This document shows positions 11,095 to 22,578 of a stretch of DNA of 64,000 bases, piece after piece (within the stretch, counting starts at the first letter, position 1; each line of letters starts with the position of its first letter). The DNA lies in contig NW_026622874.1 of the NCBI RefSeq assembly GCF_023065955.2, positions 5,872,001-5,936,000 on the forward strand. The letters are read 5' to 3'. The notes beneath the pieces are model-generated. The model saw only the letters and a program-made list of their open reading frames with translations. It did no database searches and had not been told where the DNA came from. This DNA comes from Ursus arctos (taxonomy: Eukaryota; Chordata; Mammalia; Carnivora; Ursidae). Both the position numbers and the translations under genes were made by a program.

Positions 11095-11590
11095 AATACA
11101 GAAGTATGATTAATTTATTGAGCCTTTGTATATGTCAGCTATCCTGCTAAGTATTTAATTTTCTTAATTATAAAACAGCCTGTTGAGGGACTCAGATACT
11201 TGTACACCAATGTTCATAGCAGCATTATTCACGAAACCTAAAAAGTGGAAACAACCCAAATGTCCATTAACTGATGAATGGATAAAAAGAATATTTTGTA
11301 TGTGTATATTTTGGAAATAGATAGCAGTGATGGTTGCACAACGCTGTGAATGTAGTTAGTGTTGCTGATACACTCTCATAAGTGGCATATTTTGTTATAT
11401 ATTTGCCACAAAGTAAAAGTGAAAAAACAACTCATTGACTTAGGTTCTGTTATCTCCATTTTGCAAGTGAAGTTCAGAAAAGATAAATAACTAGTACGAG
11501 ATCATATATCTAATAAAGTGACCAACCCTAGCCTTTAACCTGGGTCCGTTTGACCTCAGATTCCATATTTTTAATCAATAATTTTAATCA
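11095..11590 (-). repeat. MIR split by an L1 fragment
   Basis: The left arm (11095-11190: ATTGAGCCTTTGTATATGTC, TGCTAAGTATTTAATTTTCT) and the right arm (11440-11590: TTATCTCCATTTTGCAAGTG, TTAACCTGGGTCCGTTTGAC) are consecutive parts of a reverse-strand MIR. The gap between them is filled by the L1 piece at 11192-11430. Confidence 0.55.
11192..11430 (+). repeat. L1 3'-end fragment, sense, inserted in MIR
   Basis: TTCATAGCAGCATTATTCAC, AAGTGGAAACAACCCAAATG and CCATTAACTGATGAATGGAT are diagnostic of the L1 ORF2 3' end/3' UTR. The later part (ATGGTTGCACAACGCTGTGA) is the usual 3' UTR tail of L1M types. Confidence 0.85.
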
Positions 11591-11629
11591 ATAGTTCTCT
11601 GCTTTCAGTAATGAAAGTGAAAGTCCTTC

Positions 11630-12750
11630 TGTCCTAGTCCCTATTTCCATTCTCTTTCACCGAAGTTGTCTCTATTAATAATTTGGCCTATATCCTTTTA
11701 GGCATTTCCCCTGTGCATCTACTTAGGTATATGTGTACATTTATGAATGTGTATATCATTTCCTTTTTTAAATGTAATTGTGATAATTTTCTACATATTG
11801 TTCTGTGACTGCTTTTCTCATTTAATATGCCCTAAAGATGTTTCCCTGTTAATTCACATAGGTCTACTGCGTTTTTTTTTATTGACTGCATAATCTTTAT
11901 TATATAATTTATGGTATAATTTGACACCATTTCTTGTCTTAGATAGTTTCTGGATTTTTGTTCTAACATACGGTGTTACAGGACTTGTTCGTGTGTCTTT
12001 GTGCATTACTCAAGAGTAGGTACACAGAAGTGGGGCAAATGGAATGCACATTCAAAATATTAAAATTTATTGTAATGCTTCCTTCCCCAAAGGTGGATAC
12101 TATTTTAAACTCCCAATAATGGTATGTGATCATGCCTGTTTTCCAGGAACAGGATATTATTAACCTTTTTTTTTCCTTCCTATCCCATGGTCAATAATTA
12201 TTACTTTAATATATAAATCTCTAATTTACTTCCAGGTGTTGGACATTTTTCATATGGTTTTCTTTTTCTTTTAATTACCCGTTTGTATCTCCTGCTCATT
12301 TTTCTAATACTAGTCTTTTTCTTATTGTGTAAAAACTACATGTTCTGTATATTAATTCTTGTTAAATATTTGATGCAAATACGTTTTTTCAGTTTTTTAA
12401 AATTAACTTTGTTCACGTTAACTTTAACCTTACATAAGACTTAAGTTTTTATGTGACTAAATGTAGCACATTTTTTCTTTTATGGCTTCTGGCCATATAG
12501 CTCTCTTTTGCTCAGAAAGTCTTCTGCACTTCAAGATTATAGGAATACGCTCCAGTATTTTTTTCCCAGCAGTACTACAGTTTTTACCAACATTTATTCC
12601 TTCAATGATGGTATTATTTTTTGAGTTGTATGTAGTATGGATTGATTCCCCTCCCCCCCAAGTAGTCTTTCTTTCCTCTACTGATTTGAAATTCCTCTTG
12701 AGTTTACACTAAATTTTCAGATAATTATGGACTTATTTCTGCACTTATTT
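11630..12750 (-). repeat. Very old L1/HAL1-type sequence, antisense
   Basis: Phrases such as 'ATGTTTCCCTGTTAATTCAC', 'AAGAGTAGGTACACAGAAGT' and 'CAGTACTACAGTTTTTACCA' keep the order of reverse-strand L1 3' and ORF2 segments, but divergence is high and boundaries are uncertain. Confidence 0.4.
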
Positions 12751-12756
12751 TTGTTT

Positions 12757-12958
12757 TGTTGGTCCAGGGTTCAGCAGAATATGACACTTTGGACAAATCT
12801 GGCTCATGGCCTGTTTTTGTAAATAAGGATTTATTGAAACATAGACTTGCCCATTTGTTTATATATTGTTACTGTTTACTTTCATGATACAAGGGCAGAG
12901 TTTTGACAAAGCCTAATATACTTACTCTGGCCTCTACAGAAAATTTGCCAACCTCTCT
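12757..12958 (+). repeat. hAT-type MITE fossil, copy A
   Basis: GGGTTCAGCAGAATATGACA ... GGCTCATGGCCTGTTTTTGT, AAATAAGGATTTATTGAAAC and 'GCCTCTACAGAAAATTTGCC' follow a common mammalian non-autonomous hAT repeat whose two ends are complementary (GGTTnGCA and its reverse). A second copy in the opposite orientation is at 51548. The family name is uncertain. Confidence 0.5.
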
Positions 12959-12959
12959 A

Positions 12960-13155
12960 TTATTCTGTCTCTTTACCACACTCTTTTATTTACTATAGCT
13001 TTAAATAATGTTTTGATATCAGATGGGAATAAACCATACCTATTTATTGTCTGTGATTTAAAATATTTTCTTAGTTACTTTGCATTTTGTCTTGCCGCTA
13101 AACTTTAGGAACAGCTCTTAACCTTAATCAAATATATTGAGATTTCTTTTTCTTT
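12960..13155 (-). repeat. Old L1 ORF2 remnant, antisense
   Basis: 'TTATTTACTATAGCTTTAAA' followed by 'TTTTGATATCAGATGGG' and 'TTCTTAGTTACTTTGCATTT' resemble the reverse-strand L1 segment around the WYWHK coding region. Diverged. Confidence 0.4.
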
Positions 13156-13157
13156 AT

Positions 13158-13356
13158 TTTTTTTTAAAGATTTTATTTATTTATTTGACAGAAGGAGGGA
13201 GAGAACGCACAAGTAGGCAGAGCAGCAGGCAGAGGGAGAGGGAGAAGCAGGTTCCCGGCTGAGCAGGGAGTCTGATGCGGGGCTCGATCCCAAGACCTTG
13301 GGATCGTGACCTGAGCTGAAGGCAGACGCTTAACTGACTGAGCCACCCAGGCACCC
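13158..13356 (-). mobile_element. CanSINE, older subfamily, antisense
   Basis: T-run, AAAGATTTTATTTATTTATT, then a GGAGGGAGAGAACGCACAAG body and the GACCTGAGCTGAAGGCAGAC and TTAACTGACTGAGCCACC boxes, ending CAGGCACCC. The body differs from the young copies, which marks an older lineage. Confidence 0.92.
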
Positions 13357-14095
13357 GAGGGACTTCTCTTTAATGCATACTTTAAAAAATAAAACTTTTC
13401 AAAGAGATTAGATACATTTTAACTCTAATTTTGCAGTATTAAAGTATTTGATAATACTCAGTACTAGCCATGGTGCCTGGCACATGGGAGATGCTCAGTG
13501 AATTCGATTTGTATAAATGGTCCAGAATTCTTTGTACTGTATCTTTTGCTTCGGACTGCCTGTTAGCGAAGTGTAGATCTTCATTAACAGATCTCTTATC
13601 ACCTCTTACCGGATGGCATCTATGTTAATTGCATACATGATGGATGATACAGACCAGGTTGTATGTTTCTTAAAATGATTAAGGGCCAGGAAATATTCCT
13701 AAAACATTAAAATACCATTGTAATATTCCATTTTTCCACAGGCCTTTGATAGGTATCTGATTTAAGTTTTGAGAGACTACTTGGTTCCCAAATTAACTTC
13801 ATTTTGTAGAAATATATATTCTTTGTATCTCTATGAGTAAGTGATTGGAAATGAATTGGAGATCAGTAGGGATATCATTCATGAATTAGTTATGTCATTC
13901 AACACTAAATGTGAATTCTTGGCTGAAAGAGCTATGTAAACAAAATCTATTTTCTTAGAGAAAACTTAGTCAAGCTAATGTAGCAGATAAACTTTTCTTT
14001 CCTAAATTTGCAGTGGCCATTTTAAGTTTTGCTTCTCTTGTTATGCCTTCCTCAACTACTCCAAGTCCATATTTTCCTGCCCTTTCTGATCCACT
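13357..14095. other. Unique intron DNA with a short MIR-like piece
   Basis: GGTGCCTGGCACATGGGAGA with TGCTCAGTGAATTC near 13470-13505 is MIR-like. The rest shows nothing recognisable. Confidence 0.45.
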
Positions 14096-14097
14096 AA

Positions 14098-14340
14098 AGA
14101 CAGTTTGGCAGAGAGTCTGGGTTTGAATTCCGGTTCCTTCATTTATTTGACTAAGAGCCAGCAAAATTATCAAAAATTAGTCAAAAAGTAGTAAAAACAA
14201 AAACCAAAATCTTAGTGAAATTCTCTTCTGTTTTCTTGTTTCTAAAATGAAGCTGATGTTGGCACCTACCCTCCTGAGTTGTTGTGAGGCAAGTTGGAAT
14301 ATGCAAAGCATTTAAACAGAACTTTTTACATAGTAACCTT
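14098..14340 (+). repeat. MIR, sense, with internal insertion
   Basis: GAGTCTGGGTTTGAATTCCG (14116) and the later 'TTTCTAAAATGAAGCTGATG ... CCTGAGTTGTTGTGAGGCAA ... GCAAAGCATTTAAACAGAAC' are the MIR 5' and 3' halves in order. An A-rich stretch at 14165-14215 sits between them. Confidence 0.65.
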
Positions 14341-14760
14341 TTAGTAAGGAGTTACCATTATTTTTTGGGGGGGCTGATTTAAAAAAATATTATTTTGTGC
14401 TGGTTTTCAGAAGTTGTTTCCCATATTGTAGTCTGGTGTCTAAGATCCCTTAAGACTAGGGATTATGCCTATGCTTCTCCCCCCCACCCCAATTTAAAGC
14501 CTCCATAGAGGAGAGAACAAGGAGGAATATGAAATGCTGAGCTTGTTGAATGGGATGGATCTTAACATGATGAATACTATTCTGATGACCTAATTTGGGA
14601 GAAGCTAGAAAAGTGCTACAAACGTGTATACTTTCAGTTAATAGATGCAGAGGTAACATTATTGACTAGGGTGGAACTTGACAAAATTTCCACAGAATAT
14701 TACCTGTCACAGAATAGAATTATATTTCAAGTTTGTACTTAATATTTGTAACACTTAAGA
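14341..14760. other. Unique intron DNA, nothing assigned
   Basis: No exon or repeat recognised. Confidence 0.45.
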
Positions 14761-14764
14761 TGTG

Positions 14765-15160
14765 CTTATTAGCTGTAAGTTACAGAGACCCCAAGTAACA
14801 GCGACTTAAAGCACAGGGACATTTACTGTTAAATGAGAAGTCTTGAGGCAGGCAACCACAGAGTTGGTTCTCTGGCTCAACCATTTCAGAGTCAGATTCA
14901 CAGGGCTTTCCGCTCATGGGTGCAGGACAGCCCCTGGAAAAGCACACCATCACTGTAGCATCCTAAGTAGATAGGAAGGGAGTGTTGGGGAAAGGGTTTT
15001 CTCTTTATTCTTACTCATCAGGGAGAAAAAATTTCTCAGAAGCCCTCAGGCCCTTTACTTCATTGGTCACAAGCAGGTTGCACACAGAGGCCCAGCCATG
15101 CAAAAGGAGAAGGAGTGGCCATGGTTGGCATATATCAACTAGAATTCAGCATCTGGGGTA
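14765..15160. repeat. Old interspersed repeat of uncertain family
   Basis: TAACAGCGACTTAAAGCACA, AGTCTTGAGGCAGGCAACCA, TTGGTTCTCTGGCTCAACC and 'CTTCATTGGTCACAAGCAGG' follow a block order I associate with a widespread mammalian DNA-transposon-like repeat. I cannot name the family. Confidence 0.35.
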
Positions 15161-15534
15161 GAGCATATGGCTACCTCCCCAAAATCTGGGGTCTGTTAGG
15201 AGGAAAGGAAGAATAGTTGTTAGGAGGTAGCTAGACTGTTTGCCACAATGCCACAATATTCATTTATTTTACAGTCATTTACAGAGTAACAGATTTTAAA
15301 GTAGTAAAGGAAACAGATCTATCCCCTTGAATTCATGAGACTTTTTTTTCCTTGTCATTGTCTTTCTCAGTTATGCTGTTTTTGGGATATTACTTAGGCA
15401 TTTTCTTGTCCCCTGAATGCTCATCATACATATTAGAACTTAAAGGACCCTCTTTGGATCATCAGATTTTTAAAATACATGTTTTAAGATCCTTGGAAGA
15501 AAGTAGTTCAGCTTAGGAATGTTTTATTCTTGCA

Positions 15535-15640
15535 ACTCTGCATTAGTATTTCTAGTTTCAGAGAAAGGAGAATCTGGGATCCAGAGAGGTAGTAGTACTC
15601 TTAAGATCCAGTAGATAAGTGGCACTAAAGATTCTTTTAA
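15535..15640 (-). repeat. MIR fragment
   Basis: AGAATCTGGGATCCAGAGAG followed by GTAGTAGTACTCTTAAGATC and 'GATAAGTGGCACTAAAG' match the reverse-strand MIR core in order. Confidence 0.4.
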
Positions 15641-15694
15641 TAATACCAGCTAATAGCTTTTGAATCCTTATATATTCCGGTACTTTACTTATTA

Positions 15695-16155
15695 CAGATC
15701 TTCCTGGACTTATGATGGGGTTACCTCACAGTAAACCCATCATAATTTGAAAATATCCTAAGTTGAAAATGCATTTAATATGTCTGATTTACTGAACATC
15801 CTAGCTTAGCCTAGTCCAACTTAAACTTGCTCAGAACACTGACACTAGGCTACAGGTGGGCAAAATCCTCTAACACTAAGCCTATAAAAATGCTATCTGA
15901 CGTAGCTTATCCAATGCTGTACTGAAAGTGATCAACAGAATGGTGATAGGTGTACCGGTTGTTTGCAGTTGTGATTGCGGGGCTGGCTGGGACCTGTGGC
16001 CGCTGCCCAGTATCTCGGGACAGGATCTTGTGCATATCACTAGCCCGGGAAAAGATCCAAATTCAAAATTCCAAGTATGGTTTCTAGTGATTGTATGTTG
16101 CTTTCACACCATTGTAAAGTCGAAAATTTAAGGATCTTAAGTTGGGGACCCTCTG
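15695..16155 (+). mobile_element. Tigger-like non-autonomous DNA transposon (MITE)
   Basis: A 461-bp element bounded by TA on both sides (15693-15694, 16156-16157), the target duplication of Tc1/mariner-Tigger elements. The ends are imperfect inverted repeats: CAGATCTTCCTGGACTTATG at the left and, reversed, CAGAGGGTCCCCAACTTAAG at the right. Inner parts are also complementary (CATCATAATTTGAAAAT versus TAAAGTCGAAAATTTA). No transposase coding capacity remains. Exact family not assigned. Confidence 0.75.
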
Positions 16156-16273
16156 TACTTAGCATGAGTTGTTTATTCCAACCCTGTAGCTGAGGACTCC
16201 CCTTTTTACAGTCTGACAGGTGGTAAGGGTCAGTCAGACTCACTCCTCAGAGTTTCGGTGCCAGAGCCTACAC

Positions 16274-16464
16274 TTTTTTTTTTTTTTTTAAAGATTTATT
16301 TATTTTAGAGAGAATGAACAAGTTGGGGGAGGGAGAGAAAGAATCTTCAAGTAGACTATGTGCTGAGCAGGGAGCCCGACACGGGGCTTGATCTAAGGAC
16401 CCTGAGACCATGACCTGAGACCAAGAGTAAGTCACTTAACCCACTGAGCCTCCCAGGCGCCCCC
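16274..16464 (-). mobile_element. CanSINE, old diverged copy, antisense
   Basis: Poly-T, AAAGATTTATTTATTTTAGA, GAGAATGAACAAGTTGGGGG, ending CCTCCCAGGCGCCCCC. Target duplication AGA(G/A)CCTACACTTTT flanks it, starting at 16263 and 16465. The body deviates most from the young copies. Confidence 0.88.
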
Positions 16465-17150
16465 CAGAACCTACACTTTTAACAACAATTAACCGTTCTA
16501 TTATCATATAAATGAAATTCTTCCTTTAGCCTTTCTGTGTAAGAAAGTGATTTAATGAAAGTTGCTAAAAATCTGTAAAGTAGCTGTTTTGTTACTTGCA
16601 GTCACTTGTTATGAAAGTCACATTTATTGTAGGAATGGGAAAGTTTTAGATTAATGTTTAGGTAAGATGTTTTTAAATCTGTGCAACATATTTACATTTT
16701 ACCCTGTCATTTGAACATCGTATCCTGACCTCCTTATTGTTCTTCCAGTGTGTCATGGGAAGTAGAATTTTTGATGCTGGGTACAGGTTAGAGGACGTTC
16801 TCAGGATATCCTGTGGCTTAAAAGGCTAGTTTTTTTTTCCCCCCAACCAGGTGATGTTTTCTTTGATGACATATAATTTGGTTTAAATTTATACTTAATA
16901 GTAAATATTGAAATATGTCTATATATGCAATACCCTTTAGAACATGATTTCTTAATCTAAGTTTATGAGATATTTAGTAATCTTTTGTATGGTATTTAAA
17001 ATTTGAAATATATGTGCTTTTTCTGGGGAGGAGTTCATAGTCTTATACCATATTCTTGAGGAGTTCTAGGATTCACCCCGTAACAGCACATCCTCCCCCA
17101 TTCCCCATTCCCTCCTCCCGTTTTGGAGTTACTGGTTCAGAGTGTTTTTC
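16465..17150. other. Unique intron DNA, nothing assigned
   Basis: AT-rich; no exon or repeat recognised. Confidence 0.45.
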
Positions 17151-17153
17151 TAT

Positions 17154-17184
<31 letters not shown>

Positions 17185-17396
17185 TATTTTTTATTTTTAT
17201 ATTTTTTAAAGATTTTATTTATTTATTCGACAGAGAGAGAGACAGCCAGCGAGAGAGGGAACACAAGCAGGGGGAGTGGGAGAGGAAGAAGCAGGCTCAT
17301 AGCGGAGGAGCCTGACGTGGGGCTTGATCCCATAACGCCAGGATCACGCCCTGAACCGAAGGCAGACGCTTAACCACTGTGCCACCCAGGCGCCCC
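17154..17396 (-). mobile_element. CanSINE, young, antisense, with expanded (TTTA)n tail
   Basis: The usual short TTTA tail has grown into nine or so units (17154-17187) plus a second T/A stretch before AAAGATTTTATTTATTTATT. The head ends CACCCAGGCGCCCC. Target duplication AGAGTGTTTTTCT flanks it, starting at 17139 and 17397. Confidence 0.95.
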
Positions 17397-17399
17397 AGA

Positions 17400-18095
17400 G
17401 TGTTTTTCTTTTTAAATAAGGTTTGAATACTTAAAAACAGGAATAGAGAGGTAAATTGGTGACTTAAATGATCTGATATGTACACGTTATGACAACACAA
17501 CATTAAATTTCAGTGACTATTCATTTCTTAAAGTTTTATTTGGTTAATTTTCACAATTTGTTTTCCTTATCATTTATATTCTGTCTCTTTAATCATTGTT
17601 ACCCACATATTTTATGGTGTTTTCAAATTGTACTAGTGTCTTGGGTACTGATCTGGTTGTTTTGATTGCCAACTTTCCATTATAATGGTGGACTATTTCC
17701 TCATCGGGTTTAAAGTATTAGATTGTGAGCTCACTTTTGATTGGGGTAGATTTTTCTGGGTTGAGTTCTCTTCCCCCCGAGTGCTTTTGCTCTGTGGTGT
17801 AGGGACTAAATTTCGTATTAATTTCTTGGCTAAGGATTCTTTTACCACCTGAGCAGTGTAGATTCAGATTCCAAACTCGTACATGCTCTCCCTTTGCACT
17901 ACCCCCAGTTCCCACCCTGGGTTGCCTACCTGGTTCAAGATTCAGTATTTTTGTTATTTTCTTATGTGGAGAAAGTCTCCTGGATTCTTCAGTCAGGGTA
18001 TCAACTCCAGTTCTCTGCCTCCCTTAGGTCACCAGCAATACCTCATGTTTCTTTGTCAGTCTAGTAGGGCCTGTGTCCAGGGCCAGGATTCCCAT
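17400..18095. other. Unique intron DNA, nothing assigned
   Basis: No exon or repeat recognised. Confidence 0.45.
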
Positions 18096-18281
18096 AAGCT
18101 TTTTTTAATTTAAATTCAACTAGTTAACATATAATGTATTATTTGTTTCAGGGGTACAGGTCTGTGATTCATCAGTCTTATATAATACCTAGTGCTCATT
18201 ATAACACATACCCTCCTCAATGCCCATCACCCAGTTACCCATCCCTCCACCTCTCTCCTCCAGCAACCCTCAGTTTGTTTC

Positions 18282-18489
18282 TTTTTTTTTTTTTTTTTTT
18301 AAAGATTTTATTTATTCATTCGACAGAGATAGAGACAGCCAGCGAGAGAGGGAACACAGGCAGGGGGAGTGGGAGAGGAAGAAGCAGGCTCATAGTGGAA
18401 GAGCCTGATGTGGGGCTCAATCCCATAACGCCGGGATCACGCCCTGAGCCGAAGGCAGACGCTTAACCGCTGTGCCACCCAGGCGTCCC
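18282..18489 (-). mobile_element. CanSINE, young, antisense, nested in L1
   Basis: Long T-run, AAAGATTTTATTTATTCATT, GACAGAGATAGAGACAGCCA and head CACCCAGGCGTCCC. Short target duplication TGTTTCTT. It is younger than the L1 it interrupts. Confidence 0.93.
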
Positions 18490-18732
18490 TGTTTCTTATA
18501 GTAAAAAATCTCTTATGGTTTGTCTCCCTCTCTGGTTTCATCTTGTTTTATTTTTTCCTTTCTTCCCCGATGATCCTCTGTTTTGTTTCTTAAATTCCAC
18601 ATATCAGTGAGATCATATAATCGTCTTTCTCTGATTGACTTATTTCACTTAGCCTAATACCCTCTAGTTCCGTCCACGTTGTTACAAATGGCAAGATTTC
18701 ATTTTTTTGATGGCTGAGTAATATTCCATTAT

Positions 18733-18780
18733 CTGTCTGTCTATCTATCTATCTATCTATCTATCTATATACACACATAC
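18733..18780. repeat. (CTAT)n microsatellite
   Basis: About ten CTAT/CTGT units followed by an ACAC tract, within the L1 fragment, where the L1 normally has a short T/A stretch. Confidence 0.9.
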
Positions 18781-18859
18781 ACACCATCTCTTCTTTATTC
18801 ATTCATCTGTTGATGGACATCTGGGCTCTTTTCCTAAAGCTTTTTTGCAGCATTAATTC

Positions 18860-20150
18860 CTGTGTTTAAAATTTTGATTGGACTTCTCTCTGTAGTTCTG
18901 GCTCTTAGGATTTCCCCTCTTTCTTTCTCTTTTCTCTTGAGTTTAAATGTGTATTTAAAATTTCTCATTGTCCTCTATTTTATTCAGCATTTCTGTGTTT
19001 TAGGTGTTCTTTGGGTGTGTGTGTGAATCTGTTACCTTTGCTTATTACTAAGTTGCCAAAACCATACAGACTACTTACAAATTTCTTTCAATAATAGCTC
19101 AATTATTAAAAATTTAAAAACCACTCTGTCAAAGATACCATTTTAGGTACTTAAAAGTGAGTAAGATGCAGTTTTACACCTGCTCTCAAGTATCTGTAGT
19201 TGCCAAAAATCACAGAAACAAACCACTTGTAACTTTTTCTTTGTATATTACAAGGGGCTCGTGTATAATCACATTCTCTTTCAAAAATATTTAACTATGT
19301 ATTAAAGTACCCAGTATGTTTTATTTGAGAATGTAGACCCAGAACTTGCTACAAGTGGTAAAAGCTTTAATGTGGCTCCGGAAGCTACTGTTGTCATTGT
19401 GTCCTCATACTTCCCGTCTGGCTCACCCTTGTGAATGGATGGTTGCCTCTTCCTGCCCTAGCGTGGGTCCTGCCTCTCCTGTTCCTTCACTGCACATGAC
19501 CAGCCGCGCCCACAGTGGAAGGACGTGCCATGGAAAGGATAAGGGGGAGGAAGATGGAGAAGTTTGAGAGGAAAGAGAGGAAGCAAGGATCACGGGTGAG
19601 GGGAAGGTTAAAATCTCTTGTTTCAGTACTCCCTGTTCTCTTCCAGGCCTCTCTGTGCCTTTGGGCTCTCCCTTTATCCTCCAGCTGCTCCCTGGTACCT
19701 CCCCTTCTCCACTTCCTTTTTCTGTTGGAACCTCGAGCTTGGTTCCTTTCTCAGTGCATGGTAGCTGTCACCAGTGGCTTGCAGCCAGCAGCCTGTGTTC
19801 CTATTCTCAGGCCTGGATAGCAGCTGTGAGGAGGAGGGAGGCTGGAGGCTGGATTGAAGGAGACTTCATGTTTAGATCTCAGGCTACATTCAGCAGCGAA
19901 GAGGGTATGCCTTGCATGGTGTACCTGACATTTCATATTGGAAATTTGAATTCTTTTTCTTTTAGAATAATTTATTCATTTAACCATTTACTCAGTAGTG
20001 TAGTGAACTAGGTAGTATGCTGGGGGCTCAGATGGAAATATGCTTTTATCTTTGCTGTTTCAAAGAGATCTTCTTTTTTTTTTTTAACGTAGAATTATTT
20101 TGTGTTTGAGTCTCTTATTTTTTGCATCTATGTTTATTTCCAAATTTTGG
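18860..20150. other. Unique intron DNA, partly GC-rich
   Basis: 19370-19870 is richer in GC than its flanks and has several overlapping + open frames (101-118 codons), but there is no family resemblance and no convincing exon structure. I see no gene here. Confidence 0.45.
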
Positions 20151-20154
20151 GAAG

Positions 20155-20395
20155 AAAGAGGCAGCACAGAATACTAGAAAGGCTTTGGAGCCTGACCCAT
20201 CAGAGTTTGAATCCTGTTCGTGTCTCCGATTAGCAGTGTGATCTTCAGCAATTTATTTTACCTTTCTGAGTCTGTGTTGTTGTTTTTTTTTCCTGGAAAA
20301 TGGGAATAATAATACTTATTCTGAATGATGATGAGAGTGAGAGAGAATGTAGGACAAGTCCTTAGCATGGTCTTTGACTTAGACAGCTTTCAATG
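20155..20395 (+). repeat. MIR, sense
   Basis: GGCTTTGGAGCCTGACCCAT, GTTTGAATCCTGTTCGTGTC, AGCAGTGTGATCTTCAGCAA, TTACCTTTCTGAGTCTGTGT and AAAATGGGAATAATAATACT keep the full MIR order. Confidence 0.85.
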
Positions 20396-20503
20396 AAATG
20401 GTCCCTGCTAAGATCTCACAAAGTTTGTCTTTAGTACTAAGTCATTTTGTTGCCCAGAAGCACTTTAAAAAATGAGGTATACTCAGACAACAATGAAAGG
20501 ATT

Positions 20504-20711
20504 GATTGATTGATTGATTTTTAAAGATTTTATTTATTTATTTGACAGAGATAGAGACAGCCAGTGAGAGAGGCAACACAAGCAGGGGGAGTGGGAGAGG
20601 AAGAAGCAGGCTCCCAGCAGAGGAGCCTGATGTGGGGCTCGATCCCAGAACGCCGGGATCATGCCCTGAGCCGAAGGCAGACGCTTAACGACTGAGCCAC
20701 CCAGGCACCCC
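20504..20711 (-). mobile_element. CanSINE, intermediate, antisense, with (TTGA)n tail
   Basis: A GATTGATTGATTGATT stretch replaces part of the T-run, then AAAGATTTTATTTATTTATT and head CACCCAGGCACCCC. Target duplication AACAATGAAAGGATT (20489-20503 and 20712-20726). Confidence 0.95.
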
Positions 20712-20729
20712 AACAATGAAAGGATTTAA

Positions 20730-22285
20730 AAGAAAAATCATATTCTTGAAATTGGGACAGGTTTTCAGAATTTACATAAAACAATTACTTCCATGTTGGT
20801 GTGTCCTTCTCTGAGGTACGATGACTTACTAGTTAAGTCACATATTACTTCACAGGCCTGACAATAAATATGGGTTCATAACATTTACCATAGGAAATTT
20901 TATGATAAATAGGTATTAGTTTGGATGCTACCTCTGAGTAGCTGTGAGTGAAAACAGGTTATTTACCATAACATGCAGGGGTGTTGCAGGAATTCAAGTC
21001 AGGAATACAAGCAAATGTCCAGGAATCCCCTGGAACCTGGAATAAGAGAGAGCTGGCAGAACTCCTGTCATTTGTGTATGAGCTTCGCTGTTCTCTTTCT
21101 GTTTCTTTGCTTTCAGCCTCATGGTGGAATGCTTGCCCCAGTGCCTGCTGAGTGTCTCTGCTGCTACTTACAGCCATCTGCAGAGATTAACTCTTTCTGA
21201 GCGCAGTTTTAAAGGATTTGTTGTACAGCTTTGGTCAGTTTTCCATGCCGCTTCTCATAACTGAGGCTTCTTGATGGACACTTGACCTGAGAATCAGGGA
21301 AGGATTTTCAGAGACAGGGAGGGAGGTGGCATGGCAGATATCTCACAAAGAATGTGCCACAAGTGAAAGCCCTGAACTGTACAGCATTAAAGAAAGTCAA
21401 GGTATTGTTATCATTTAACGGCGTAGTACTTTGTGAAATGTCACTGTGAACGTAGCATCTCCTCAGTAGAGACGTGTCTGCTGTCTAGAAGTACAACGGA
21501 TGAATTATATGGCCTTGACTTTTGTGAGAGGCAATAATATAGTTATTAAATCTTTTTCAGAAAAGCTATTGTAATGAATATGAAGGTTCTTTTTGCAATT
21601 TGTCTTAAATATCCACAATTATTTTAATCACACTGAGTGCCCGAGATGGCCTTGTGGTGGATAGAATTCATGGTTTTTTTCTGTCTTATTTTTCTTAAAT
21701 ATTGCTAATGAAATTTTGGCAGTAAGTTGGATGTGTAAGCAATTTTTTCAAATGCAGTATGGAAATAAGAAATATTCAAGTAATTGAAATGTGAATCGTC
21801 TGGTTCTATGTCATAATTTCCTTGAATTTCTGAACTCTGAGCTCTAATGTATTAGAGCATCTTTTAAGCTGTCCCAGACATTGTGAATGGAATACTCACT
21901 AATACAGGTTAATTGTTTTGGTTCCGTTTTCTTTATACTGAGTATCATAATATGACAAGGTAACTGTATACCCCTCTATAGATACTTAATAGTTCTAGTT
22001 CCTTGTTCATTTTTACCACAAATTAGAATAATCAAAGATGTAGTTTGCCTGAGGTTTCAGCTCTCAGCACCCTGTTTCTAGACTTCTGATTTAGCCTTGG
22101 GAGAAAGTCACTTATGGCTGAATGATACCTTTGTTTTGTGATCCTGTTATATGGTAGTAATCAAAGCTCCTTTTAAGTATTGGAGATTGGTCTTAACAAT
22201 TTTTATAGGCTCCCATTTTCAGCTCTAATAGGCCTGTCTGTATCAACCCAATTTATCACACTTTTAAAGATTTCTTCCTTAAAAA
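20730..22285. other. Unique intron DNA, nothing assigned
   Basis: No exon or repeat recognised with confidence in this 1.5 kb. Confidence 0.45.
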
Positions 22286-22380
22286 AAAAAAAAAGCTTTA
22301 TTGAGATATAATTCACATACCATACAATTCACTCATTTGAAGTGTATAATTCAGTGGTTTTGATATATTAATCATGCTAA

Positions 22381-22578
22381 TTTTTTTTTTAAGATTTTAT
22401 TTATTTATTCGACAGAGATAGAGACAGCCAGCGAGAGAGGGAACACAAGCAGGGGGAGTGGGAGAGGAAGAAGCAGGCTCCCAGCAGAGAAGCCTGATGT
22501 GGGGCTCGATCCCATAACGCTGGGATCACGCCCTGATCCGAAGGCAGACGCTTAACCGCTGTGCCACCCAGGCGCCCC
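22381..22578 (-). mobile_element. CanSINE, young, antisense, nested
   Basis: T-run, AAGATTTTATTTATTTATTC, GCCAGCGAGAGAGGGAACAC, head CACCCAGGCGCCCC. Target duplication TAATCATGCTAA flanks it, with the second copy at 22579. Confidence 0.95.

Larger units (their letters stand above)
18106..18836 (-). mobile_element. 5'-truncated young L1, antisense, split by a SINE
   Basis: The left end reads as L1 3' UTR (ACTAGTTAACATATAATGTA, CAGGGGTACAGGTCTGTGAT, AGTGCTCATTATAACACATA). After the SINE at 18282-18489 it continues into the antisense ORF2 C-terminus (TGGCTGAGTAATATTCCATT, TGATGGACATCTGGGCTCTT). AAGCTTTTTT at 18096-18105 and 18837-18846 is the target duplication. The same 3' region is present at 30.5-31.3 kb. 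Confidence 0.9.

Noticed and set aside
19346..20011. Overlapping + frames of 73-118 codons in GC-richer DNA
   Set aside because: No shared domain, no splice sites in agreement with a frame, and several frames open over the same bases.
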